Positions 1-8,621 of a DNA stretch of 64,000 nt are shown one piece after another. This stretch comes from Sphingosinicella sp041916975 (GTDB taxonomy: Bacteria; Pseudomonadota; Alphaproteobacteria; Sphingomonadales; Sphingomonadaceae): the NCBI RefSeq assembly GCF_041916975.1, contig NZ_JAYRYK010000001.1, positions 3,224,001 to 3,288,000 on the forward strand, in the 5' to 3' direction. Position numbers and translations under genes: made by a program. The notes under the pieces are model-generated. The model had not been told where the DNA came from and ran no database searches. It was given only the letters and a program-made list of their open reading frames with translations. Numbering within the stretch: the stretch's first letter is position 1; each line of letters opens with the position of its first letter.

Positions 1-1
1 C

Positions 2-1174
2 GCCGGCCATTATATTCTCGAACAGCTCCGGGCCTTGGGCCTCGCACCCTACGAGCAGGTTTTTCCCGTGGTGGCCGGAGAGACCGGTGAATGCCGCTTT
101 GCGATTGAAGGCGCCCCGGAGCTGTTGATCGAAGCCGCGCCGATGTGCCTGTGCCCGTCGACGCCGCCGGAGGGTCTCACCGCTTCGACGGCATGGGTCG
201 GCGGTCGCGGCGAAGAGCCTGTGGGACCGGGGCTAGCGGGAAGAATCGTCGTCTGGGCGGTCCGCTCGCGCAGTGATTTCCTCATGTCCTATCCGCGCAT
301 CGCGGCCCAGCGCCCGGGCGCGGTTATCGCGGTGTGGCCCGTGGCCGGCATTCCTCCCAAGCACCAGCAATTGCCGCAGGTGCTCGCCGCGAAGGGGAGC
401 GGCGTTCCCACGGTCTGCATCGGCTTCGAAGATGGTGTGCGTCTTTGGCGGGAGCGACCCGAACGCCTGCATCTGCTTCTGGTCTCCCGCACATGGGCGA
501 GTCAGACGTCGAACATCATTGTCGAGATTCCCGGGCGTACCCGGCCCGGCGAGGTCATTCTCGTCGGTGCACACCGTGATACGGCACCAGTGATCCCCGG
601 CGCTATCGACAACGCGTCGGGCGTGGCCGTGCTTCTGGAACTCGCCCGTCATTTCGCGGAATTTCCCATGGACGCCACGCTCCGCATTGTCGCGTGGGGC
701 GCAGAAAAGGCCGGCATGGCGGGCAGCCTTCATGCCATCAACAAAGCCGCGATGAACCTGGATCCGCTGCTTGCCACGATCAGCATCGACGGCGTGGGAA
801 GCTGGCAGGCGTCGGACCAGTGTTATGTGGCCGGCAGCGAAGACATGACGGCGCGGATCCGTGCCGTACTTGGCGAGCTACCGGTGGGTGTTTCGGTTGG
901 CTATTTCGGGTCGGACAGCGAGATGTTCGCGCTGCACGGCGTGCCCGGCGTATCCTTTGGTCAGGCCGGCCCCGCGCTGTCCTTGCTGCACACCTTGGCG
1001 GATGATCTCGGCATGATCGATCGCTCTTCGCTGATACGAAGCGCAGAGACGGTGGGAACGCTCGTCGGGGCGATGGGAACGGCACCCGACGAATGGCGGA
1101 CCTTGCGCAACGTGCCGGTCGCTGTTTCTTCGGGGATAAGGGAAATTCTGGAAGCGTCGGGCTGGCTCGACTGA
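2..1174 (+). CDS. M28-family metallopeptidase, partial at 5' end
   Basis: The reading frame is open from base 2 (AGHYILEQLRALG), so the start and any signal peptide lie left of the window. M28 enzymes are di-zinc exopeptidases that remove terminal residues from peptides. Landmarks in order are HRD (bases 572-580, metal ligands), an Asp in DNASG near 608, GAEK at 701-709, SIDG near 781, and a late LLHT supplying the last His ligand. Family members normally read E-E where this protein reads E-K: the catalytic-base Glu is kept, but the following metal-ligand Glu is Lys, so activity may be reduced or altered. The stop lies 25 bases before an MFS carrier gene, consistent with one operon. Family assignment is firm; substrate is unknown. 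Confidence 0.88.
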   Translation, partial: AGHYILEQLRALGLAPYEQVFPVVAGETGECRFAIEGAPELLIEAAPMCLCPSTPPEGLTASTAWVGGRGEEPVGPGLAGRIVVWAVRSRSDFLMSYPRIAAQRPGAVIAVWPVAGIPPKHQQLPQVLAAKGSGVPTVCIGFEDGVRLWRERPERLHLLLVSRTWASQTSNIIVEIPGRTRPGEVILVGAHRDTAPVIPGAIDNASGVAVLLELARHFAEFPMDATLRIVAWGAEKAGMAGSLHAINKAAMNLDPLLATISIDGVGSWQASDQCYVAGSEDMTARIRAVLGELPVGVSVGYFGSDSEMFALHGVPGVSFGQAGPALSLLHTLADDLGMIDRSSLIRSAETVGTLVGAMGTAPDEWRTLRNVPVAVSSGIREILEASGWLD

Positions 1175-1199
1175 CAGGAACGGTGAGGGAGGCCGGTTC

Positions 1200-2510
1200 A
1201 TGACGACAGGGGAAGATGGGGAGGGGGCACGACAACCAGGCCGCGCTTATTCGATCTATGTGCTTGTTCTGCTGACCACCGTATACGCGTTTAACTGGCT
1301 TGACCGCTATATCTTCACCATCCTGATGGAGCCGATCAAGCAGGATCTCGACCTGTCGGATACCCAGCTCGGTTTTCTCAGCGGTTTCGCCTTCTCGCTC
1401 ATGTATGCGGTCGCAGGCGTTGCCATCGCGCGCTGGGCGGATGTTGCGAACCGTCGCTCAATCGTAGCCGGCGGGCTTGCAATTTGGAGCGGTATGACCG
1501 CCGTCTGCGGTCTCGCCGGGAATTTCATGCACCTGCTGCTCGGCCGCATCGGCGTCGGGCTGGGCGAGGCGGCCTGCAGCCCGCCTTCGCACTCGCTGAT
1601 CTCGGACTATTTCCCGAAGCACAAGCGCGGCGGCGCTTTTGCCATCTACGGTCTTGGCCTTTACCTGGGCATGGCGGCTGGGCTGATCATCGGCGGTGTT
1701 GTAAACCAGTATTACGGCTGGCGTACGGCCTTCTTCGTTGCCGGGCTTCCCGGCATATTGCTGGCGTTGTTGTTCCGTTTCACGGTGCGTGAACCGATAA
1801 GAGGCGGTCAGGATACGAGTGCGACGGATGTGCAGCCATATTCGCTCGGCAAGGCGCTCCACCGCCTGGCGCGGATGCCGTCCTTCATCGCCTATGTGCT
1901 GGGCATCGGCTTCTTCTCCTTTGCCGCAAATGCAGTGAACGTCTGGTCCACCGTCTATTTCATGCGTGTACAGGGCATGGAGAGCGCTCACGTCGGCTGG
2001 CTGACCGGCATCATCGGCGGTAGTGCGGGCCTCATTGGTACGCTGTTGTTCGGCTTCGTCGCCGATTGGCTCGCACGGAAGGACGTACGCTGGTATCTCT
2101 GGACGCCATGTCTCGCCATCGCGGCGCTGCTGCCAGCCACGGTGTATATGCTCTTCAGCGAAGGCAACATCATGATCGCCGGCTATTTCGTCGCGATGAT
2201 GATGGGTGCCTCATGCCTTGCACCAGCCATCGCCATCACCCAGCGGATCATGCCAGTGCGGATGCGGGCACTCGCGTCCTCGATCCTGCTTCTCGGGCTC
2301 AATCTTATCGGCATTGGTGCCGGCACGTTTGCGGCTGGGGCCTTCACGGACATGTTCGAGCCCGCGTACGGCATCGAGGCGCTTCGTTATTCGCTGTCAC
2401 TCACCACGCTGATCGGAACGGGACTTGGCCTGTTGCTGACGCTGGCTGGCGCTGCACGTCTCAACGCTGATCTTTGGAAGATCGAGATGGACGTTGCATC
2501 TCAATCATAA
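1200..2510 (+). CDS. MFS transporter, spinster-like
   Basis: This is a 436-residue major facilitator with about 12 hydrophobic segments. Family hallmarks are the N-terminal NWLDRYIFTILMEPIK stretch, a charged loop (RWADVANRR) after helix 2, and GRIGVGLGEAACSPPSHS after helix 4, all typical of the spinster-like carriers common in sphingomonads. A GGGAGG ribosome site precedes the ATG. It sits between a peptidase and an aldehyde dehydrogenase, so it probably moves the compound or product handled by this operon across the inner membrane. A second carrier of the same type lies at 35006-36322. The substrate cannot be read from sequence. Confidence 0.9.
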   Translation: MTTGEDGEGARQPGRAYSIYVLVLLTTVYAFNWLDRYIFTILMEPIKQDLDLSDTQLGFLSGFAFSLMYAVAGVAIARWADVANRRSIVAGGLAIWSGMTAVCGLAGNFMHLLLGRIGVGLGEAACSPPSHSLISDYFPKHKRGGAFAIYGLGLYLGMAAGLIIGGVVNQYYGWRTAFFVAGLPGILLALLFRFTVREPIRGGQDTSATDVQPYSLGKALHRLARMPSFIAYVLGIGFFSFAANAVNVWSTVYFMRVQGMESAHVGWLTGIIGGSAGLIGTLLFGFVADWLARKDVRWYLWTPCLAIAALLPATVYMLFSEGNIMIAGYFVAMMMGASCLAPAIAITQRIMPVRMRALASSILLLGLNLIGIGAGTFAAGAFTDMFEPAYGIEALRYSLSLTTLIGTGLGLLLTLAGAARLNADLWKIEMDVASQS

Positions 2511-2521
2511 ATCCACTATTT

Positions 2522-2533
2522 GAACAATTGTTC
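2522..2533. promoter_or_regulatory. Perfect 12-bp palindrome, candidate operator
   Basis: GAACAATTGTTC is its own reverse complement. It lies in the 43-base gap between the MFS stop and the aldehyde dehydrogenase start, about 20 bases ahead of that start. A dimeric repressor or an internal promoter control site is plausible. No cognate regulator gene adjoins it, so this is a structural observation only. Confidence 0.4.
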
Positions 2534-2553
2534 GTATATTGAATGGAATTGCT

Positions 2554-3906
2554 ATGTCGATCACGGTCATCAATCCTGCCACGGGCGCATCCTGCGACAC
2601 GGTGAAGGCCGTTTCGCCAGAAGAATTGAACGCGGTCGTTGAACGTGCAGCACGCGCATTCATCGGTTGGAAAACCGATCTGGCGGCGCGCCGCTCTGCC
2701 TTGCTCGCCTGTGCCGAGAAGATGCGCGCCAATGTCCATATGCTTGCCCGCCTTGTGACGCAGGAGCAGGGCAAACCGCTTCCCAAGGCCGAACGTGAGG
2801 TGATGGGCGCGGCGCGCTGGTTCGAATACACGGCCGGGCTCGAGATCCCTGTCGAGGTCATTCACGATGATGCCGCTATCCGTGCCGAAGTTCATAGGAA
2901 GCCGTTCGGGGTGGTCGGTGCGATCACGCCGTGGAACTATCCCGTGATGATCGCCGCATGGAAAATCGCGCCGGCACTCCTCGCCGGCAATACCGTCGTG
3001 TTGAAGCCGTCGCCCTTTACTCCGCTCGCAACGATCGCTCTCGGCGACCTGTTGAAGCCGCTCTTGCCTGAGGATGTGCTGACGGTCGTTCCAGGTGGTG
3101 ATGATATCGGCGTAGCGCTGACAGCGCACGCGGCGATCCGCAAGATCAGCTTCACGGGATCTACCGCAGCCGGCCAGTCCATTGCGCGCACCACAGCCGG
3201 ACAGTTGAAGCGCTTGACGCTGGAATTGGGTGGGAACGATGCGGCGATCGTGCTGCCGGATGCGAACATCGATGCAATCACGGAAAAACTGTTCTGGGCT
3301 GCCTTCGACAATTCGGGCCAGATCTGCGCTGCCGTGAAGCGCGTCTATGTGCATGAAAGCCAGCATGATCGCCTCGTCGAAGCGCTCGCCGCAAGACTGG
3401 ACGCGGCCATCGTAGGCGATGGTCTGGAACAGGGGGTCGAACTGGGCCCGCTTACCAACAAGCCACAATTCGAGCGCGTGGTAGCCCTGGTTGAAGATGC
3501 GCGCGCCCGCGGCGGCGAAATCGTCGCTGGCGGCTCAAAGATCGATGGCCCGGGTTACTTCTTCCGGCCAACATTGGTGACCGGTCTTGCCGATGACGCA
3601 CGGCTCGTGGCCGAGGAGCAGTTCGGCCCTGCGCTACCCGTCCTGTCCTATCGGGATGAAGACGAAGTGATCGCACGCGCGAACGATACGAACTTCGGCC
3701 TGTCCGGTTCGGTATGGGGCACGCCCGAGCGCGCTGCCGAAATCGGCGAGCACCTTCAGTGCGGTACGCTCTGGATTAATCAGCACATGACAATTCTGCC
3801 GCACGCGCCTCTGGCGGGCACCAAATTGTCCGGCGTCGGCGTCGAAAACGGCCCGTGGGGTCTCGCCGCCTACAGCGAAATTCGAACCGTCAACATCGCG
3901 CATTGA
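2554..3906 (+). CDS. NAD(P)-dependent aldehyde dehydrogenase
   Basis: A 450-residue member of the aldehyde dehydrogenase superfamily, oxidising an aldehyde to an acid with NAD(P). From the ATG at 2554 the key residues are visible: ITPWNYP (Asn128, oxyanion hole), FTGSTAAG (cofactor turn), LELGGND (Glu224, general base) and SGQICAA (Cys258, nucleophile). An in-frame TTG at 2539 would add five residues, but the ATG fits homologues better and has GAATGGA just upstream. The gene runs into the next one with almost no gap. Context (peptidase, carrier, PLP enzyme) suggests a step in amino-acid-derived aldehyde oxidation; the exact substrate is unknown. Confidence 0.92.
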   Translation: MSITVINPATGASCDTVKAVSPEELNAVVERAARAFIGWKTDLAARRSALLACAEKMRANVHMLARLVTQEQGKPLPKAEREVMGAARWFEYTAGLEIPVEVIHDDAAIRAEVHRKPFGVVGAITPWNYPVMIAAWKIAPALLAGNTVVLKPSPFTPLATIALGDLLKPLLPEDVLTVVPGGDDIGVALTAHAAIRKISFTGSTAAGQSIARTTAGQLKRLTLELGGNDAAIVLPDANIDAITEKLFWAAFDNSGQICAAVKRVYVHESQHDRLVEALAARLDAAIVGDGLEQGVELGPLTNKPQFERVVALVEDARARGGEIVAGGSKIDGPGYFFRPTLVTGLADDARLVAEEQFGPALPVLSYRDEDEVIARANDTNFGLSGSVWGTPERAAEIGEHLQCGTLWINQHMTILPHAPLAGTKLSGVGVENGPWGLAAYSEIRTVNIAH

Positions 3907-3917
3907 AGGCGAAATCC

Positions 3918-4922
3918 GTGATCGATGAACTGCCCCGCTTTCGCGCCGCGCAGCTTCCCACGCCGCTCGAGGAAGCAAAACGCCTATCCGATGCCCTTGG
4001 CGGCCCCCGCATCCTGTTGAAACGCGACGACCTGACGGGCGCCGGCCTCGGCGGCAACAAGGTTCGCAAGCTTGAATATATCGTCGGAGCCGCCATCGCG
4101 GAGGGTGCCGACACGCTGGTTGTCTGCGGTGGCTATCAATCGAACCTGGCGCGGATTGCCTCGGCACTCGGCGCGCGCGCGGGGCTGAAGGTCGAACTGA
4201 TACTCGGCGGCGTGCCTGGGGAGCCGCGTCCCATTAAGGGAAATCTTCTACTCGACGGGTTGCTCGGCGCCCGGGTTCATTTCGTCGAAACCATCCCGCG
4301 TTGGGAATTCGGCACAGCTATAGAAGATGTGGCCGAAGATGTGAGACGCCGGGGCGGAAAGCCCTTCGTTATGCCGCTTGGGGGGTCGAGTCCGGCCGGT
4401 ATGGCGGGCTATGTCCGTGCCGTGACGGAATTGAACGGACAGCTCTCCGCAATGGACGTACGGGCCGATTATCTGGTTGCTGCGATCGGGTCGGGGGGAA
4501 CCTATTCGGGGTTGATTCTAGGGGCCGTCAATCAGAACGTCTCATGGAAGACGCTGGGTGTCAGCGTCAGCCGAACGGCAGAATACCTTGTCGACAAGAT
4601 GGTAGAGGAACTGCCTAGTGCCGCTGCGCAACTGGGTTTGCAGCACGTGCCAAGCCGCTCTGACTTATTGATTACCGATGAATACATTGGAGAAGGGTAC
4701 GGAGTCGCTACCCAAGGTGGTGTTGAAGCAATAAAGTTGCTGGGACGTACCGAAGGTATCCTTCTGGATCAGGTTTATTCCGGCAAGGCATTTCACGCGC
4801 TGGCCGACTGGATTGCAAAGGGACGTATTGGCAAGACGCAGACCGTTGTATTCCTGCTTAGCGGAGGCGTTCCCGCATTGTTTGCGGAAAGTCCCGAAAT
4901 CTTTGCAATCTCCAATGGGTGA
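3918..4922 (+). CDS. PLP-dependent D-cysteine desulfhydrase / ACC deaminase family enzyme
   Basis: A 334-residue fold-type II PLP enzyme. Relatives release sulfide or ammonia from D-cysteine, 1-aminocyclopropane-1-carboxylate or related D-amino acids. The cofactor lysine is in GLGGNKVRKLEY (Lys48), and a glycine-rich phosphate loop follows (AIGSGGTYSGL). The family motif QSNHTR reads QSNLARIA here (Ser75, Asn76, Leu77), so the His near the substrate is lost and specificity may differ. GTG at 3918 is chosen as start because GAAGG lies 8 bases upstream; TTG at 3903 is the alternative and overlaps the preceding stop. It is the last gene of the first operon. Family is clear; naming it a desulfhydrase would be a guess. 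Confidence 0.87.
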   Translation: MIDELPRFRAAQLPTPLEEAKRLSDALGGPRILLKRDDLTGAGLGGNKVRKLEYIVGAAIAEGADTLVVCGGYQSNLARIASALGARAGLKVELILGGVPGEPRPIKGNLLLDGLLGARVHFVETIPRWEFGTAIEDVAEDVRRRGGKPFVMPLGGSSPAGMAGYVRAVTELNGQLSAMDVRADYLVAAIGSGGTYSGLILGAVNQNVSWKTLGVSVSRTAEYLVDKMVEELPSAAAQLGLQHVPSRSDLLITDEYIGEGYGVATQGGVEAIKLLGRTEGILLDQVYSGKAFHALADWIAKGRIGKTQTVVFLLSGGVPALFAESPEIFAISNG

Positions 4923-5453
4923 TCGGGAGCCGATTGCTTTCGGTTTTAGCCGGAATAACGAGCAGCCATCCTGCCAGTCAGTTTATCATAAAATTGGTAT
5001 GAGCATTCGGGGCATTGATAGGGGCGCTCTACGAGGAAAATTATCTTAAATAGTTGAATTTATTTATATTTCATGAGAAATGTACTTTCCTCCCGCGAAA
5101 ATACCAGCGACGAATAAAGCTCAATAACGCCATGTCCAACACTCCTTGACCCCTCGCTCGTCAAAGCCAGGGGGAAGTTCAACATGGGTCAATTCTCAGT
5201 GGAAATTTATGCCCGCCCCGGGTCACTTCTCAGCGGCAATCAACAGCTAAGGGTCAGCTCGTCTTAGTCTGGCTGCGGTACCGCGCTAAAGAGTCTACAG
5301 CTCAAACCTCTGTTTATGAAAATCAGTATCATCAGTGGTTTCAATAATGTGGAAGGCGTATCCAATAATTATAATTGCTGTTTCACGCCGAACTCCATCC
5401 ACTAAGCGCCGGTTCTGAATGGGCCTTGGCGAATAGCGATGGGAGTGATGCTA
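4923..5453. other. Gene-free stretch with transposon-end remnant and AT-rich promoter region
   Basis: About 530 bases without a convincing gene. Around 5040-5100 it is AT-rich. From about 5186 to 5260 it carries IS21-like repeated end motifs (separate entry). A TATAAT hexamer at 5370-5375 lies about 80 bases before the DUF4198 start and could be a -10 element, although no good -35 is seen at normal spacing. The small open frame spanning the end of the PLP gene into this region (4813-5049) looks like chance. Confidence 0.5.
5186..5260. repeat. IS21-like multiple terminal repeat remnant
   Basis: Two 21-base units starting GGGTCAATTCTCAGTGG (5186-5206) and GGGTCACTTCTCAGCGG (5220-5240) match at 18 of 21 positions. 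A third partial GGGTCAGCTC follows at 5251. Spaced GGGTCA...CTCAG repeats followed by GGCAATCAACAG resemble the repeated ends of IS21-family elements (recognised from memory). No istA or istB reading frame remains here, so this would be a solo end left by deletion. Confidence 0.55.
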
Positions 5454-6095
5454 ATGAGAATTTTACTGGCGGCAATATTTGCGATGTCAGGAGCCCAAGC
5501 CCAAGCGCATGAAATTTGGATTGAAAAGGATTCCGGTGGTCCGGCGAGAATATACCTTGGAGAGCCCGACTACCCGACTCCTGAAGGTGGCGACAAGGAG
5601 TTCCATCGTCTACGCGCGCCGCAGGTGTTCCAGACGAGCGCCAAGGAAGTGATTCCTGTTGTTCGCCGATCGGATCACCTGGAAGCTAACATATCAGGCA
5701 AGGGCGACATTCGGCTGCGCGATGATGATATTTTTGCGCCGGAGATGGGTGAGGACGGGAAATACGCCGCGCGCATCTATTATGCAAAAGCGGGCAGGGC
5801 CGAAATCGCCCCTAAGCTTGACTTCGAAGTCGTTCCTTTGGAGCCGGGCGGATCCACCTTTCAAATTCTGTTCCAAGGTAAGCCCACGCCCAAAGAGGGG
5901 GTGAGAATCATCCGTCCCGACGGATGGCTGAAAAATATCAAGTCTGATCAAAATGCCCAGTTCACGGTGCCGACCGATGTCAGCGGTCGTTATCTGCTCT
6001 TCGTTGACCACAACAAGGCTGTAAACCGTCAATTGGATGACAAGGCGGTATCCAAGATAACGCATGTCACAACCCTCACATTTGTTCAGCCCTGA
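5454..6095 (+). CDS. Exported DUF4198 protein, probable metal-binding periplasmic protein
   Basis: A 213-residue protein with a Sec signal (MRILLAAIFAMSGAQAQA) whose predicted cleavage leaves HEIWIEK as the mature N-terminus. DUF4198 proteins are periplasmic, often linked to TonB-dependent metal uptake, and commonly begin with His. The start at 5454 is chosen because GGGAG lies 8 bases upstream; ATG at 5439 has no such site. The body is predicted all-beta with a late YLLFVDHNKAVNRQLDDK segment. It heads a four-gene cassette with a porin, a PepSY protein and a TonB receptor. GC content is visibly lower than in surrounding genes, which may point to acquisition. Metal identity is unknown. Confidence 0.78.
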   Translation: MRILLAAIFAMSGAQAQAHEIWIEKDSGGPARIYLGEPDYPTPEGGDKEFHRLRAPQVFQTSAKEVIPVVRRSDHLEANISGKGDIRLRDDDIFAPEMGEDGKYAARIYYAKAGRAEIAPKLDFEVVPLEPGGSTFQILFQGKPTPKEGVRIIRPDGWLKNIKSDQNAQFTVPTDVSGRYLLFVDHNKAVNRQLDDKAVSKITHVTTLTFVQP

Positions 6096-6131
6096 TGGGC
6101 GTGATGGGCATTGTCTGAGAATGCGCGGCTC

Positions 6132-7337
6132 ATGATTGCTCCGTGCGAGGCCGGGTCTCGCCCGGTCGTCCCAAGCGTTTACCTGCGTCGCCCTGAATCG
6201 GCGACGCAGGTACTTTCCTGGGCGTTTGCATCTCTCGGGATGGCTTTCATCAGCGATCCGGCGCAGGCGGATGGTCGCGATGCACTGGAATGGAGGCTTG
6301 CCAGCACAACGGATGGCTGGGTCGCGCTCTCCAACCCAGTCCGGCGGGACGCTGTCGTGTTCAGCAAAATTGATGCGGAACTGACCGTCAAGGGTGAGGC
6401 GTTCGGGCTCGATGGGGTAACAGGGCGGGTAAGTTCCTTTCATGTCCTGGGTCATGGCCCATCCGAGCGCCTTGTCGCCGATGCGCACGGTATCGATAAT
6501 GCGGAAAGCGATGTGCGGCACCGTCTCCTGGAGGCGTGGGTGGATGCGCGTCTTTCCGATAACGTCTCGGTACGTTTGGGATTGATGGATCTGAACGCCC
6601 AGTTCGATGCCATCGAGGCCACCGGGCTGTTTTTAAACAGTGGTCATGGCATGGGTAGTGAGTTTGCCGCCAGCGGGGTAAATGGCCCTTCCACGTATCC
6701 CGCAACCGGGCTTGGGATAAACGTACGCGGAGAATGGTCGGGGCTGACGGTTCAGGGTGCGGTTGTCGATGGCGCGCCGCGCGGCTTTTCTGATGATGGG
6801 AAGTTTCTTGCCATTCGATTGCACAGGGAAGAGGGTGCACTGCTTCTGGGACAGGTCGAATACGACATTGAAGATACTGGAGTGTCGTTTGGCTTTGGCG
6901 CCTATCACTATAGCCGCGCCCCTTCATCAGACATAGAAGGTCCTTCCCGCGCCGGAGGAGGTGCGTATGCAATGACGACCTTTGCGCTCGGTTCAGACAC
7001 GGCCGCGTGGTTCAGAATAGGGCATGCCAGCGCCTCCGTATCGGATATCCGCCACCAAATCAGTGGAGGTCTTACTCAAAGCGCACCTTTTGGCCGTGAC
7101 GGAGATATGATCGGCATAGCCCTGAGTTCGATACGTCTGCGCCCCGATGGTCCCGGGCAGACGGGATATGGCAGACGGGAGACAAATCTGGAACTCACCT
7201 ATCGTTATGCGTTTAACGATCGGATCAGCCTGCAACCCGATGTCCAGTATGTTATCCAGCCGGCCTATGACCGGGGCGGGGGCAATGCGTTGGTCGTGGG
7301 TGCGCGGCTCCAGATTGTACTCGGAAACGACATATAA
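6132..7337 (+). CDS. OprB-like outer-membrane porin
   Basis: About 400 residues with a hydrophobic signal segment (VLSWAFASLGMAFISDPAQA) and a beta-barrel pattern. The block EAWVDARLSDNVSVRLGL, then NAQFDAIEATGLFLNS and STYPATGLGINVRGEW, is characteristic of the carbohydrate-selective OprB family. The C-terminus ends in alternating residues (VGARLQIVLGNDI). The ATG at 6132 and a TTG at 6111 are both possible starts, and neither has a strong ribosome site. It lies 36 bases after the DUF4198 gene and 25 before the PepSY gene. A porin inside a metal or siderophore cassette is unusual; it may admit a small chelate or a chelator precursor. Confidence 0.72.
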   Translation: MIAPCEAGSRPVVPSVYLRRPESATQVLSWAFASLGMAFISDPAQADGRDALEWRLASTTDGWVALSNPVRRDAVVFSKIDAELTVKGEAFGLDGVTGRVSSFHVLGHGPSERLVADAHGIDNAESDVRHRLLEAWVDARLSDNVSVRLGLMDLNAQFDAIEATGLFLNSGHGMGSEFAASGVNGPSTYPATGLGINVRGEWSGLTVQGAVVDGAPRGFSDDGKFLAIRLHREEGALLLGQVEYDIEDTGVSFGFGAYHYSRAPSSDIEGPSRAGGGAYAMTTFALGSDTAAWFRIGHASASVSDIRHQISGGLTQSAPFGRDGDMIGIALSSIRLRPDGPGQTGYGRRETNLELTYRYAFNDRISLQPDVQYVIQPAYDRGGGNALVVGARLQIVLGNDI

Positions 7338-7362
7338 AATATCACCGGCAGGATTTATCGAT

Positions 7363-8478
7363 GTGAAGCGCCTTTTGGTAAAAATACATCGCTATGGGTC
7401 GCTTTGTTTCGCGATATTCTGGATTCTGCAGATTCTTTCAGGCGTTCTTCTGGTTTTTTCCCGAGAGTTCGACGATGCAGTTGTCCTCGGCGCTTCGTCT
7501 CAACTTGTTTCTGCCGATGCGATGGAGCGGGTGCGCGAGCGCATCGCGCGAGAAGGCGGTAGCGCGGGTGAATATTTCATCAGCGGAGGGTTGGCCGGGC
7601 AGGTCGATATTCTCGGCGAAGATAAATCCGGAAAACTCAGGGTCTGGCGCGTCGAAGGCGCGGACGGCCGCATCGAGCGTATAAGTGCATGGTCGGATCC
7701 CTGGTGGGATTTGTCGATCGCACGGGGCGTTCTGCTCTTTCACAAATCACTTCTGGCAGGGCCTACCGGACGGATAATCGTGATTGCGAGCGGTGTGCTG
7801 CTGCTCGTCAACATGCTTGTAGGTCTGCGTCTGGTCTGGCCGCAGAAGGGCCGTTGGCGGGCCATATTGTTTCCGAAACGCGCTGCCAGTCCAATTGCAA
7901 GCTTCTACACTTGGCACCGGTTTCTGGGCGTGTGGATTCTGCCGTTCGGCGTGATCATGACGTTGACGGGTCTGGGGCTTCTTTTCCTTCCATCGCTCCA
8001 GAGAGTGACCGGCAGCCCGGCTGAATTGCCGGAACAGTGCGAGGCGATACACGGCGATGTTCAGCAGCATTCTTCCGCGCGAGCGGTAGAGCGCGCAAAG
8101 CAGGTGTTCCCGAATGCGGAGACCGTTGTCGTTACCCTGCCTAGTCGGAGCAATATTTGCTACACTGTGCAGATGCGGCAACCGGGTGAATGGCGCCGCG
8201 CCTTCGGCACAACACGGGTGTATGTAGATTCCCGCACATATAGCGTCGTCTCGGCCTGGGATGCCGTGGAAGCTCCAGCGTCCGTGAAGGCTGTGACGGC
8301 ATTGTATACCGTGCACAGCGGAGAATGGGCGGGAATGGCTGGCCGATTATTGGCCGTGGTGATGGGGGCGGCATTCCTGATGCTTATGCTGATGGGAATA
8401 CGGCTCTGGTGGTCGCGATACAGGTTGAAGATGCGCGGCTCCACCAAAGTCGGCGGTCTGTACGCGAACGGCAATTAG
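7363..8478 (+). CDS. PepSY-associated inner-membrane protein
   Basis: 371 residues. The N-terminus (KIHRYGSLCFAIFWILQILSG) and three later membrane segments near residues 140, 190 and 335, with a WHRFLGVW motif, match PepSY-TM proteins. Some of these reduce siderophore-bound iron using periplasmic domains and haem or cytochrome partners. GTG at 7363 is chosen as start since AGGA lies 9 bases upstream; the open frame extends into the porin gene, but that part is a shadow. Its place directly before a siderophore-type receptor supports a role in reductive release of an imported metal. Reductase activity is inferred, not shown. Confidence 0.8.
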   Translation: MKRLLVKIHRYGSLCFAIFWILQILSGVLLVFSREFDDAVVLGASSQLVSADAMERVRERIAREGGSAGEYFISGGLAGQVDILGEDKSGKLRVWRVEGADGRIERISAWSDPWWDLSIARGVLLFHKSLLAGPTGRIIVIASGVLLLVNMLVGLRLVWPQKGRWRAILFPKRAASPIASFYTWHRFLGVWILPFGVIMTLTGLGLLFLPSLQRVTGSPAELPEQCEAIHGDVQQHSSARAVERAKQVFPNAETVVVTLPSRSNICYTVQMRQPGEWRRAFGTTRVYVDSRTYSVVSAWDAVEAPASVKAVTALYTVHSGEWAGMAGRLLAVVMGAAFLMLMLMGIRLWWSRYRLKMRGSTKVGGLYANGN

Positions 8479-8621
8479 ACACCGCCTTCCAAAAATTGTC
8501 ATCGACTAGACCGTCACGACAGGTCCATCATCTCATAAAGAAAATGGACGCCAAAGCCTGCGTGCGTGGTCTCCGTAAGTGACGGTGGTCTTTGCAAATA
8601 CAAACTAAAAAGGGGGTTGAA

